Below, piece by piece: positions 1 through 6,923 of a stretch of 64,000 bases of DNA. The stretch spans positions 1 to 64,000 of the forward strand of contig NZ_JAFBFH010000016.1 in NCBI RefSeq assembly GCF_016909185.1. Reading direction: 5' to 3'. The notes under the pieces are model-generated. The model had not been told where the DNA came from and did no database searches. It saw only the letters and a program-made list of their open reading frames with translations. The stretch comes from Siminovitchia thermophila. GTDB lineage: Bacteria > Bacillota > Bacilli > Bacillales > Bacillaceae_C. The first letter of the stretch is position 1. Every line of letters starts with the position of its first letter. A program made the translations under genes and the position numbers.

Positions 1-95
1 CTGTATATAGTTAGGGTTCCTGTAGCCATTGTCTTTTATCAAAATTGTACATATTAAAACAGTCAAAAGTGTACATATCATCGTTGACATTTATA

Positions 96-235
96 AGTAG
101 GCGTTTTCTTCCATCTCCTACTGAATGTTAGTTGAACCAATCGGGCATTTAGGTGCCGTTTACTCCCACTTAGACCTTTTGTATTCACTCGAGATTTTGA
201 ATTGGGAGTGTTATGGCACCTTACATGCGGGATAA
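96..235 (-). repeat. Structured dispersed repeat, copy A
   Basis: Read on the minus strand, this stretch closely matches positions 50869-51005 on the plus strand. Blocks that are identical or nearly so include TTTATCCCGCATGTAAGGTG, AAAAGGTCTAAGTGG and TTCAACTAACATTCAGTAGG. I judge identity by eye at about 80 percent. The element can fold into a long hairpin, with GCATGTAAGGTGCC pairing with GGCACCTAAATGC, followed by a second smaller hairpin around CAGTAGG and CCTACT. No coding capacity is apparent. It could be a MITE-like element or a structured RNA family. I do not recognise a named family. Confidence 0.75.
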
Positions 236-261
236 ATAAGGAGGGGAATATCCCCTCGAAA

Positions 262-495
262 TTATTTCGATTCATTCCGATAGCCCGGGAAGCCGCCGTA
301 GCCCGGGAAGCCGCCATAAGAAGGATATTGTCCCATTGGTCCATATCCGGTATACCCAGGGTATCCTTGAAAGCCGCCCATGCCTGCCGGTCCACCATAA
401 CCGCCAAATCCGCCAGGTCCCGGGAAGCCGCCATAACCAGGATATCCGCCCATAATAGGAGAGGGCCCGTAAAATTGCCGTTCTTTATTGTCCAT
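262..495 (-). CDS. Gly/Tyr/Pro-rich small protein, possibly a spore coat component
   Basis: This 77-residue protein is almost entirely low complexity. After a short charged start (MDNKERQFYG) come repeated GGYPGYGG, GGFPG and GGFGGYGG units, ending in a short polar tail. The start is well supported: GGAGGTGA lies four bases before the ATG, a near-perfect Shine-Dalgarno. No transmembrane segment or enzyme motif is visible. Gly-Tyr-rich proteins of this size are frequent among Bacillus spore coat and exosporium proteins, so a coat role is plausible, but that is inference from composition only. The gene stands alone and points away from ylbN. Its repetitive DNA also yields long open frames on the other strands, which are artefacts. 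Confidence 0.65.
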   Translation of the reverse strand: MDNKERQFYGPSPIMGGYPGYGGFPGPGGFGGYGGPAGMGGFQGYPGYTGYGPMGQYPSYGGFPGYGGFPGYRNESK

Positions 496-713
496 TGTTT
501 CACCTCCAGGTGATCATTTCGAATTAGTGTATGTATAAATAACCAAGCTGTGAAGGCGATTGTCCTTTTTATGTACCGAGATTTTTATGTTCAGTTTCTT
601 TCATAATGGGTAAGGGTAAAATAAGAGAAGGTGGGGAAAGGTGTAAAGAGGATTATATTGACAAAAGGAGTCGTGAAAGATATAATAACTTTTGTTGCCC
701 AGAGGTGATGATA

Positions 714-1262
714 ATGAAGTGGACGGTAGCTGAATTACATAAATATCAACATGATGTAATGGAGCTTGATGAGACAATCAACGTGAATAAGGTCCTGCAA
801 AAGGAAAATCCCGACATTAGGGATATATCACCGGTTCATGTAAAAGGAACAGCAGATATTGACGCTCGCAAGGTTACTTTTCATCTGGTCATTACCGGTA
901 CATTTATCTTGCCTTGTTCGAGAACATTGGCAGACGCCCGCTATCCTTTTCGTATTTCTTCGGCGGAAACTTTTTTGTTAAATCCCGCGCTTTACAATGA
1001 TGAAGCGGAGATGGCTCATGTAGTCGAAGGCGGCGTCGTAGACTTAATGCCCGTAATTTATGAACTGCTTCTGCTGGAAGTACCGATGCAGGTTTTTTCT
1101 GAAGAGGCGCAAACAAATACGGAATTGCCTGCGGGAAAAGGATGGGAAGTTCTTACCGAGGAGCAGCTGGCTAAAGCCAGGGAACAAGAGAAGGAAAAGG
1201 TGGACCCTCGGCTGGCAGGGCTTGCCAAATTGCTTGAAAAAAACAAAGATACTCAAAAATAA
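714..1262 (+). CDS. ylbN: YceD/DUF177 family protein YlbN
   Basis: This 182-residue protein belongs to the YceD (DUF177) family, which in Bacillota sits directly upstream of rpmF. Family features visible are the opening MKWTVAEL, the segment RDISPVHVKGTADIDARKV, and the conserved core FILPCSRTLADARYPF followed by SAETFLLNP. The C-terminus is charged and Lys-rich. The open frame extends 36 codons further upstream, but the ATG at 714 is preceded by AGAGGTG at a six-base spacing and matches the usual family start. The role is unclear. In bacteria and plastids the family is linked to 23S rRNA accumulation and 50S assembly, which fits co-transcription with the gene for ribosomal protein L32 about 30 bases downstream. 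Confidence 0.9.
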   Translation: MKWTVAELHKYQHDVMELDETINVNKVLQKENPDIRDISPVHVKGTADIDARKVTFHLVITGTFILPCSRTLADARYPFRISSAETFLLNPALYNDEAEMAHVVEGGVVDLMPVIYELLLLEVPMQVFSEEAQTNTELPAGKGWEVLTEEQLAKAREQEKEKVDPRLAGLAKLLEKNKDTQK

Positions 1263-1294
1263 TACGATGACTGCACTGTAAGGAGGTGGGAAGA

Positions 1295-1468
1295 ATGGCT
1301 GTACCTAAAAGAAGAACTTCTAAAACTGCAAAAAGACAACGCCGGACTCATTTTAAGTTGCGTGTACCAGGAATGGTTGAATGCCCAAATTGCGGTGAAT
1401 TAAAGCTTGCCCACCGCGTTTGTAAAGAATGCGGAACTTATAAAGGTAAATCGGTAGTAAACGATTAA
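1295..1468 (+). CDS. rpmF: 50S ribosomal protein L32
   Basis: This 57-residue protein begins [19 protein letters not shown], the standard L32 start. It carries four cysteines in a zinc ribbon (CPNC, then CKEC about ten residues later), so it is the zinc-binding (C+) form of L32. It is a small component of the large ribosomal subunit. The ATG at 1295 is chosen over an in-frame GTG nine bases upstream because AGGAGGTGG sits at the correct distance before the ATG and the protein then starts as in relatives. It follows ylbN closely and is followed by a strong intrinsic terminator, so the two genes form a short operon. Confidence 0.97.
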   Translation: MAVPKRRTSKTAKRQRRTHFKLRVPGMVECPNCGELKLAHRVCKECGTYKGKSVVND

Positions 1469-1481
1469 TTTTTGCTGCATG

Positions 1482-1525
1482 AAAAAACGTGATGAGGAAA
1501 GCCTCTTCACGTTTTTTCTTTTTTT
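1482..1525 (+). terminator. Intrinsic terminator after rpmF
   Basis: The stem runs from AAAAAACGTGATGAGG to CCTCTTCACGTTTTTT around a short AAAG loop and is followed by a long T run. It ends the ylbN-rpmF unit. The A-rich left arm may also let it act on the opposite strand. Confidence 0.9.
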
Positions 1526-2017
1526 GGAAAGCTGAGTGATAATGGGGTAAATCATTTTTTTCAAAAACATTCGGTTTGTAAAAAACCCTATAAGTCAACT
1601 TCGGTTTGACGGATGTTCAAAGCATTATATCAAATGTGCCGCCCGAACATCGGTGAACTCGATATGACGCTTATGGAGAGCGGCTAGTGTTGCCCGGGCG
1701 ATTAAGGGAGGAGCTCCGAAAGTGCTCATGTTCAGCATCTTGGCCGCTTAAGGCGATGTTTTTTCCGCTTGCTTCAGGGGAGATCCCAAGTTGATGTTGC
1801 CTAAACAACGATAGCGTTCAGAAATCAGGTCATCAAACTCGTTTCGTAAATAGCTTAAACGGCGGTTGAGTGGCTCTATATTTTTTCCGAACAACCAAGG
1901 CACTTGCTGACCTTCCAATGGAAGTTTATATGAACAAGGCCACGGCGTCCAAAAGCTTGGCACTAGACTGTTCGTTAGGCCGCTTCACTAATTTGCCTAT
2001 AAAAAGTATTGTATTGC
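1526..2017. other. Intergenic stretch without a convincing gene
   Basis: About 490 bases separate the rpmF terminator from the CstR-like gene. The only sizeable frame is on the minus strand at 1748-1963 (71 codons, containing LFGKNIEPLNRRLSYLRNEF). It lacks a Shine-Dalgarno, and its ends look arbitrary. It may be a decayed remnant of a transposon or other gene. I recognise no family and see no RNA gene here. Confidence 0.4.
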
Positions 2018-2281
2018 TTACTTACTTCGGACAAGCAAATTAACCGCCTCTTGAACGAGCTCTTCTGTCTTCTGTGTTCCTTCCGCTTCTGCTTGCTTTA
2101 CGCATTCCACAAGGTTTTGGCTGACGATTACGCCGATCGAACGGTCAATGGCTGTTCTCGCTGCCGACATCTGTGTAATCACATCTTTGCAGTCTTTACC
2201 TTCTTCCATCATTCGTAAGATTCCGCGTAATTGTCCTTCTATTCTCTTTACTCTATTTTTTAACAGGTCATCATAATGCAT
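2018..2281 (-). CDS. CsoR/RcnR-family repressor, CstR-like (persulfide-sensing type)
   Basis: This 87-residue all-helical DNA-binding protein belongs to the CsoR/RcnR (DUF156) family. The opening YDDLLKNRVKRIEGQLRGI is the typical first helix. The ligand positions are Cys31 (GKDCKDV) and Cys60 (LVECVKQ). The residue four before Cys60 is Asn56, where copper-sensing CsoR has His. That Cys/Asn/Cys pattern is known from CstR, which senses sulfane sulfur through a Cys-Cys cross-link instead of binding Cu(I). The ATG at 2281 is preceded by AAAGGAG; an upstream TTG overlaps that site and is rejected. No sulfurtransferase or metal transporter adjoins it. An imperfect palindrome upstream (CCTATTG at 2332, CGATAGG at 2345) could be its operator. 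Confidence 0.85.
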   Translation of the reverse strand: MHYDDLLKNRVKRIEGQLRGILRMMEEGKDCKDVITQMSAARTAIDRSIGVIVSQNLVECVKQAEAEGTQKTEELVQEAVNLLVRSK

Positions 2282-2414
2282 GGTATATGCTCCTTTCAAA
2301 AGTACGATGTAAAGTTAATTCTACATTATATCCTATTGGAAAGGCGATAGGCCAAGCTTACAGTTTTGTCCTCTTTTCATTATAATAGATGAAAAGCACT
2401 AATGGAGGAAAACG

Positions 2415-3170
2415 ATGGGGGATTTTATACAATATAAATCAGAAGAAGGCATTCTTTTTGGGAAGATTACAAGACCCGAAAAGCGAAATGCCGTAAATTA
2501 TCAAGTCATGGATGGGTTTCAGGAGTTGCTTGATCGCGCCGAGATTGACCGTTCTGTTAAAGCTGTAGTTATTACCGGGGAAGGCTGTCGCGCTTTTTGT
2601 GCCGGAGGGGACATTGCCGAATTTCATGATCTGAAAACCGAAGAGGAAGCCATTTCCATGTTGTCGCGAATGGGAAAGTTGTTATACCGGCTTGCCACGC
2701 TTCCAAAACCGACGCTTGCTTCCCTAAATGGCACGGCAGTGGGCGGCGGATGTGAGATAGCGGCGGCCTGCGACTTTAGAATCGCACGCAGCGGGGCAAA
2801 ACTAGGTTTTATTCAAGCGAATCTTGCCATTACAACTGGATGGGGAGGGGCAAGCTTGTTGTATGAGCGTTTGGCCCCTTCCACCGCTTTTGCATTATTG
2901 TCTGAAGCAAAATTACATACTGCGGAAGAAATGGAAGCTATCGGTTTTTTGCAGAAAGTATATGATTCACTAAAGGACCAAACAGCATTCGATTTTATGG
3001 AAATCATCTTGCAAAAAGATACAGGAGTAATAGAAGCTTATAAAAAGGCAATGATTGAGAAATTTCATGCTGTCCATTTAAAAGAACGCATGGAAAATGA
3101 AATAAAGCGATGTGCAGAACTTTGGGCGCTTGATGCCCATCATGATGCAGTTTCCGAATTTCTAAATTAA
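2415..3170 (+). CDS. Enoyl-CoA hydratase/isomerase (crotonase) family protein with altered active site
   Basis: This 251-residue protein has the crotonase fold. KRNAVNYQVMDGF is the N-terminal motif, FCAGGDIAEF forms the CoA and oxyanion loop (about residues 64-73), and NGTAVGGGCEIAAACDFRIA is the second oxyanion-hole motif. Downstream, hydratases carry two catalytic glutamates, one in a PExxLG segment and one about 20 residues later. Here the corresponding segments read FIQANLAITTGWGGASLL and STAFALLSEAKL, so Gln and Ala appear to replace them. It is therefore probably not a standard enoyl-CoA hydratase. The GWGG pattern recalls the acyl-CoA decarboxylase branch of the superfamily, but that is only suggestive. 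AATGGAGGA lies before the ATG. It stands as a single gene. Confidence 0.85.
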   Translation: MGDFIQYKSEEGILFGKITRPEKRNAVNYQVMDGFQELLDRAEIDRSVKAVVITGEGCRAFCAGGDIAEFHDLKTEEEAISMLSRMGKLLYRLATLPKPTLASLNGTAVGGGCEIAAACDFRIARSGAKLGFIQANLAITTGWGGASLLYERLAPSTAFALLSEAKLHTAEEMEAIGFLQKVYDSLKDQTAFDFMEIILQKDTGVIEAYKKAMIEKFHAVHLKERMENEIKRCAELWALDAHHDAVSEFLN

Positions 3171-3245
3171 TAAATATACCATTCCGCTATTCTATCTCTT
3201 CTATTACATGCATATGTATGTGTTAAAAAGCCGGGAGTGATGAAT

Positions 3246-3794
3246 ATGGCGACAGGACGCCAAGATGCATGGACGATGGAAGAAGATAGACTGCTTGCGG
3301 AGATTGTATTGGAACATATCCGGGCAGGAAGCACCCAATTAAAAGCTTTTGAAGAAGTGGGGGCGAAACTGTCGAGAACAGCAGCAGCATGTGGATTCCG
3401 GTGGAACTCCTATGTCAGAAAAAAATATAAAAATGAAATATCCGAAGCGAAAAAAGCAAGAAAAGCGTATCCGAAACAGGGGAGAAAAGGGAAAGAGCCA
3501 GATATACAGGATGAGCCAAAAGAAAAAGCAAAAACCTTTTCTACAAAAGACATTATTCAGTTTCTAATGGATATGGAAGAAGCACAGTCCAACATCCAAT
3601 CTGAGTCAGAGATACAAGAAGCGTTAAAAAGGGAAAATGAAAGACTAAAACAGGAATTGGCAGAAACGAAACATCAATTGCAAACCATCAAAAACGATTA
3701 TGCATCACTTTTGGGAATTCTGGAAAAGGCGAGGGAAGTAGCGGCAATTGACCGGGAGAAAAAAACGAGACAAAAAGCCGAAGCACAAACATAA
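3246..3794 (+). CDS. rsfA: RsfA family prespore transcriptional regulator (YlbO)
   Basis: This 182-residue protein has an N-terminal Myb/SANT-like DNA-binding domain (about residues 1-60), with the hallmarks [21 protein letters not shown] and [19 protein letters not shown] basic linker follows, then a C-terminal coiled coil rich in Glu, Lys and Gln (about 115-175). B. subtilis RsfA is a forespore regulator, expressed under sigma-F and sigma-G, that tunes the sigma-F regulon. YlbO sits in the same ylb neighbourhood. Three possible starts overlap (GTG 3237, ATG 3240, ATG 3246); GGGAG is best spaced for 3246. A long nested palindrome follows the stop codon. Confidence 0.88.
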   Translation: MATGRQDAWTMEEDRLLAEIVLEHIRAGSTQLKAFEEVGAKLSRTAAACGFRWNSYVRKKYKNEISEAKKARKAYPKQGRKGKEPDIQDEPKEKAKTFSTKDIIQFLMDMEEAQSNIQSESEIQEALKRENERLKQELAETKHQLQTIKNDYASLLGILEKAREVAAIDREKKTRQKAEAQT

Positions 3795-3800
3795 AAAAAG

Positions 3801-3928
3801 AAGCTGTCCGAAAAGTAATATTGGAGCTTGAAAATCCAAAAATAAAACCCAAGAATGCTGTAAAATCAACATTCTTGGGTTTTAAGTTTTAGTGTCTTTA
3901 CGCTAAGTTGGACTTTTTAGACAGCCCC
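3801..3928. repeat. Nested palindrome (terminator or MITE-like element)
   Basis: Two inverted repeats are nested. The outer arms are AAGCTGTCCGAAAAGT at the left and ACTTTTTAGACAGCCCC at the right. The inner arms, AAAACCCAAGAATG at 3844 and CATTCTTGGGTTTT at 3870, are a perfect 14-bp pair. The inner hairpin ends in T-rich sequence on both strands and could terminate rsfA and the convergent DUF4064 gene. The outer GCTGTCC-type ends resemble the termini of insertion sequences, so a small non-autonomous element is possible. Confidence 0.7.
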
Positions 3929-3938
3929 TTCCGTTTCT

Positions 3939-4355
3939 CTAAAAGCTAGCTTCTGCTGGTTCTTTCCGGACAAATGACATGATACCGGCAATTAAATAGA
4001 GAAGAGCGGGTAAAAAGCCAAATCCTACTGAAACAACTCCGGTCAAAACTGCACCAACAATAAACATCCATCCGGCCAGTTTTGGGCTTTTATTTTTAGA
4101 GATGTTGACGACGGCAATGATACCAAAAATAAATCCAAGGATGGCCGCCGCAACCACGGCCCAGCCAAATGTGCTCATGAGCCCGAGTATTGCATCTGCA
4201 TCATCGGGATTAGCACTAAACGTTGGGTCGTTGGCCATTTGTTCAGTTGTGGTATCTGAAGTAGCCGCCCATGCAAAAAAGCCTCCTATTAAGGAAAGTA
4301 AAGCATTTAATATGATGCCAATGACTCCCAGTACAACTTCACCTGTTCTTTTCAT
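3939..4355 (-). CDS. DUF4064 family membrane protein
   Basis: This 138-residue integral membrane protein has about four hydrophobic segments. The first is residues 6-30 (VVLGVIGIILNALLSLIGGF). An extracellular polar loop rich in Asp, Thr and Asn follows (about 33-57), then two further helices, and finally a helix ending in AGIMSFVRKEPAEASF. This is the DUF4064 pattern common in Bacillaceae; its function is not known. The ATG at 4355 follows GGAGGAATCTTG, a good ribosome binding site, and the TTG just upstream is not needed. It converges on rsfA across the nested palindrome. Confidence 0.8.
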   Translation of the reverse strand: MKRTGEVVLGVIGIILNALLSLIGGFFAWAATSDTTTEQMANDPTFSANPDDADAILGLMSTFGWAVVAAAILGFIFGIIAVVNISKNKSPKLAGWMFIVGAVLTGVVSVGFGFLPALLYLIAGIMSFVRKEPAEASF

Positions 4356-4517
4356 CAAGATTCCTCCTCTTTAAGTGTAACGGTGTCTGTATATAGTACG
4401 GAGAGGAAGGAAAATAGTTTCGATTTTTTTAAAACAAAAAAGGTTTTTCGAGGCCGCATCAGGCCGCCGAAACTGCTGAAATGGCGTTATGGCCGGTGTT
4501 CACCAGCCTTTTAGGCG

Positions 4518-5000
4518 TTATTCAATTCCTCTTTTTTGCTCCGAAACTCCCTCTGGGTACCAAACGAGAGGGTTTTCCCCTAAATCCCTTTCAACACTGT
4601 ATGTAACCGGCTCAAAACCCATTTTCTCAAAAAAAGGCCGAGAATTCATTCGGGGATTTGTTTTTATGGGCATTTTAAAACTCTTAGCGTAGTTTACCAG
4701 TTTTGTTCCCAACCCTTTTTCCTGATAATCTGGGAGCACTTCCAATTTCCATAATTCTAAATAATCCTGTGGCGGGTCAAAATATTGGTCATACTTGGCA
4801 TCTCGCTTGTAAAGGCTCATCCTTGCCACCAGTTTATCGCCATAATAAATTCCATAAAAAGGAGAGTCGATTTCATCTTCCACAAAGTTTGTTTGTAAGT
4901 CTTCAAGCATGGACAGTTCTTGGGCACCATATTCCTTAAAATGTTTGAAATCTTCCATCGTCTTATAATTAATTTTTAACTTTTGTACTTCCGTCGGCAT
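4518..5000 (-). CDS. ylbP: GNAT family N-acetyltransferase YlbP
   Basis: This 160-residue GNAT-fold protein matches YlbP. The acetyl-CoA loop is visible as EVLPDYQEKGLGTKLVNYAK, a version of the R/QxxGxG/A motif near residues 87-106. The C-terminal strand is RPFFEKMGFEPVTYSVERDLGENPLVWYP. The N-terminal half supplies the usual beta-strand sequence FYGIYYGDKLVARMSLYKR. The acceptor substrate is unknown. GGGGATG lies before the ATG. It is transcribed opposite to the panE side, in the ylb context found in B. subtilis (ylbO, ylbP, ylbQ). Confidence 0.88.
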   Translation of the reverse strand: MPTEVQKLKINYKTMEDFKHFKEYGAQELSMLEDLQTNFVEDEIDSPFYGIYYGDKLVARMSLYKRDAKYDQYFDPPQDYLELWKLEVLPDYQEKGLGTKLVNYAKSFKMPIKTNPRMNSRPFFEKMGFEPVTYSVERDLGENPLVWYPEGVSEQKRGIE

Positions 5001-5161
5001 ATTTTCATCCCCTTATAAATCCTATTTGTTAGAAATTATCTATTTTAGTTTCATTATATAACAAACCCCAAAAAAATTCAGATATAATGGTAGGAAACGG
5101 TTACACCTTTTGGGGGAGGCCAAAGAGCATCGTACAATTAACGGTAATGGAGGAGTTGGAT

Positions 5162-5374
5162 GTGGAGGAAATCAAAGCGGCCATGGCTGGAACAGTTTTT
5201 AAAATAATGGTAAAAGAGGGCCAGGATGTCTTGAAGGGCCAAACGGTTGTTGTGTTAGAGTCAATGAAGATGGAAATCCCGGTGGATAGTCCGAGTGCCG
5301 GAAATGTCGCTACATTAAAAGTGGCGGAAGGGGATTTTGTCAATGAAGAGGATGTTTTAATTGTATTGGAATGA
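5162..5374 (+). CDS. Biotin/lipoyl attachment domain protein (free-standing carrier)
   Basis: This is a single biotinyl domain of about 70 residues. The biotinylation motif is VLESMKMEIPV, with the acceptor lysine at about residue 36. It is flanked by the canonical AAMAGTVFKIMVKEG and GDFVNEEDVLIVLE strands. An earlier in-frame ATG (5147) exists, but GGAGGAG at 5149-5155 lies six bases before the GTG at 5162, and the resulting length fits free-standing carriers such as YngHB. Proteins of this type serve biotin-dependent carboxylases as the carrier subunit. No biotin carboxylase or carboxyltransferase gene adjoins it, so its partner enzyme must be elsewhere. It is apparently a single-gene unit. 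Confidence 0.85.
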   Translation: MEEIKAAMAGTVFKIMVKEGQDVLKGQTVVVLESMKMEIPVDSPSAGNVATLKVAEGDFVNEEDVLIVLE

Positions 5375-5548
5375 TACAAGTTTCCAAGGTGGCTTGTTGC
5401 ACAATGCTGTATTATGGAATGTTCGGCATCGCTTTTCTTCCGCCTGATGTTCCGTCTCGTGATGCTCTTTCTTCCTTTGCAGGAAGGGGAGTTATGGTAT
5501 TTTTGCTAAAATAGAAACTGAGGAATACTGGGAGCGGGTGAATGAAAT

Positions 5549-6439
5549 ATGAAAGTGGGCATTATTGGAGGAGGCTCCATTGGTTTGTTACTGGCGGCTT
5601 ATCTAGGAAAATGTGTTGACATAACGGTTTACACCCGTACGGAAGAGCAAGCCGGAGAATTGGCTGAAAAAGGTATTCGATTGGTCACTCATAAGGAGGA
5701 TTTCTTCACGAAGGTAAAGGCCCGCAAAGAATTTGGCGACTTGAATCGCCAGGATTTTATTTTTGTGGCGGTGAAGCAATATCATTTGGACGATCTTGTT
5801 CCGATTGTCCGTGAAATCGCCAGCGATATTCCGCTTTGCTTTTTGCAAAATGGCATGGGTCATCTTGAATGGCTGCCGAGTCTTCCGAACAAAACGATTT
5901 TCCTGGCTACGGTGGAGCATGGCGCCAAACGGGAAGATAGCAGAACGGTTGCCCATAATGGAATAGGTAAAATCAACATCGGATTATACCGTGGCGACAG
6001 CAGCAGCTTTCAAACATTATTCGGCTGCAAGCACCCAAATTTTCCGTTTCAGTTTCATCATGATTATGAAGGAATGTTGGTAGAAAAATTAATGGCTAAT
6101 GCACTGATCAATCCATTGACAGTTATTTTTCAGGAAAAAAACGGTGCCCTTGTGGAAAACCCTTATTATTTTCAACTCTTCAGGCTGTTGTTTGAAGAGA
6201 TTTATGAAATATTCCCGGATGATGATAAGGAAAAAACATTTCAAAAAGTTGTTAATATATGTCAAAATACGAAAGACAATACTTCATCCATGCTAAAGGA
6301 TATTCAAGGGGGAAGAAAGACCGAAATTGAGGCTATATTGGGATACGCACTTCGTTCAGCCTCCCAAAAAGGCCTGAATCCTAAGACGTTACAGACGGTT
6401 TATCTCATGGTAAAAGGGATTGAACAGGAAAGGAGTTGA
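5549..6439 (+). CDS. panE: 2-dehydropantoate 2-reductase (YlbQ-type)
   Basis: This 296-residue NADPH-dependent enzyme reduces ketopantoate to pantoate on the way to pantothenate and CoA. The N-terminal Rossmann motif is MKVGIIGGGSIGLLLAAYLG. Family motifs follow: VAVKQYHLDD, the FLQNGMGH loop, the HGAKREDSRTVAHNGIGKINIG strand, and the catalytic region VEKLMANALINPLTVI with its Lys and Asn. The C-terminal helical domain has SMLKDIQGGRKTEIEAILGY. It is followed ten bases later by the DUF3397 gene. In B. subtilis the equivalent is ylbQ, in the same place. Other members of the family reduce related 2-keto acids, but the motifs support PanE. Confidence 0.9.
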   Translation: MKVGIIGGGSIGLLLAAYLGKCVDITVYTRTEEQAGELAEKGIRLVTHKEDFFTKVKARKEFGDLNRQDFIFVAVKQYHLDDLVPIVREIASDIPLCFLQNGMGHLEWLPSLPNKTIFLATVEHGAKREDSRTVAHNGIGKINIGLYRGDSSSFQTLFGCKHPNFPFQFHHDYEGMLVEKLMANALINPLTVIFQEKNGALVENPYYFQLFRLLFEEIYEIFPDDDKEKTFQKVVNICQNTKDNTSSMLKDIQGGRKTEIEAILGYALRSASQKGLNPKTLQTVYLMVKGIEQERS

Positions 6440-6448
6440 GGAGAGAAA

Positions 6449-6841
6449 TTGACAGCAATTTTTTCATCTGCGGCAGGACTTTTTATTACAATCCCGTTTC
6501 TTTTTTACATACTGCTTTTTACGATTATAAAACAAATAACGAAAAATCACCGGTTGGCGTTGAACAGTGCGATTAATGCCACTACATTTGTTTTGATTAT
6601 ATCCGTTCATTTGATCATTTTGACGATTTGGGACCGCTCCTTTCTCGCGTTGATTATACTAGTCATGCTCGTGCTTGCCATTATGTTTACTTTTTATCAT
6701 TGGAAGACGAAAGAAGAAATTCATTATCGAAAAGTGTTTATCGGCTTTTGGAGATTTAATTTTCTGGTATTCTCACTCCTTTATGTCAGTTTAATTCTTT
6801 TTGGCGTTATATCTCGCGCAAAGGAAGCGTTGACTGTATAA
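6449..6841 (+). CDS. DUF3397 family membrane protein
   Basis: This is a 130-residue protein with about four hydrophobic helices: roughly residues 8-28, 40-60, 63-82 and 100-122. A short basic loop (FYHWKTKEEIHYRK) sits between the third and fourth. It fits the DUF3397 family, which lies between panE and bshC in several Bacillaceae; no function is known. The start is TTG at 6449, preceded by GGAGAGAAA. It begins ten bases after panE and is probably co-transcribed with it. Confidence 0.75.
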   Translation: MTAIFSSAAGLFITIPFLFYILLFTIIKQITKNHRLALNSAINATTFVLIISVHLIILTIWDRSFLALIILVMLVLAIMFTFYHWKTKEEIHYRKVFIGFWRFNFLVFSLLYVSLILFGVISRAKEALTV

Positions 6842-6875
6842 ATCAAGCAGGAAAATGTCTTTTAACGATTTTGTT

Positions 6876-6884
6876 TGCTATACT
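6876..6884 (+). promoter_or_regulatory. Extended -10 promoter candidate for bshC
   Basis: TGCTATACT is a consensus extended -10 element (TGn before TATACT), 40 bases upstream of the bshC start. No convincing -35 hexamer lies 17 bases upstream. Confidence 0.4.
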
Positions 6885-6923
6885 CTTTGTGACTGAAACA
6901 GTAGGAGAAGGGGAGTACCTTAT

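Noticed and set aside
78-503. 141-codon minus-strand frame
   Set aside because: It runs through repeat A and the Gly/Tyr-rich gene in another frame; the 77-codon frame has the ribosome binding site.
1748-1963. Possible transposase remnant on the minus strand
   Set aside because: Short, without start signal or catalytic motifs, and I cannot match it to any transposase family by eye.
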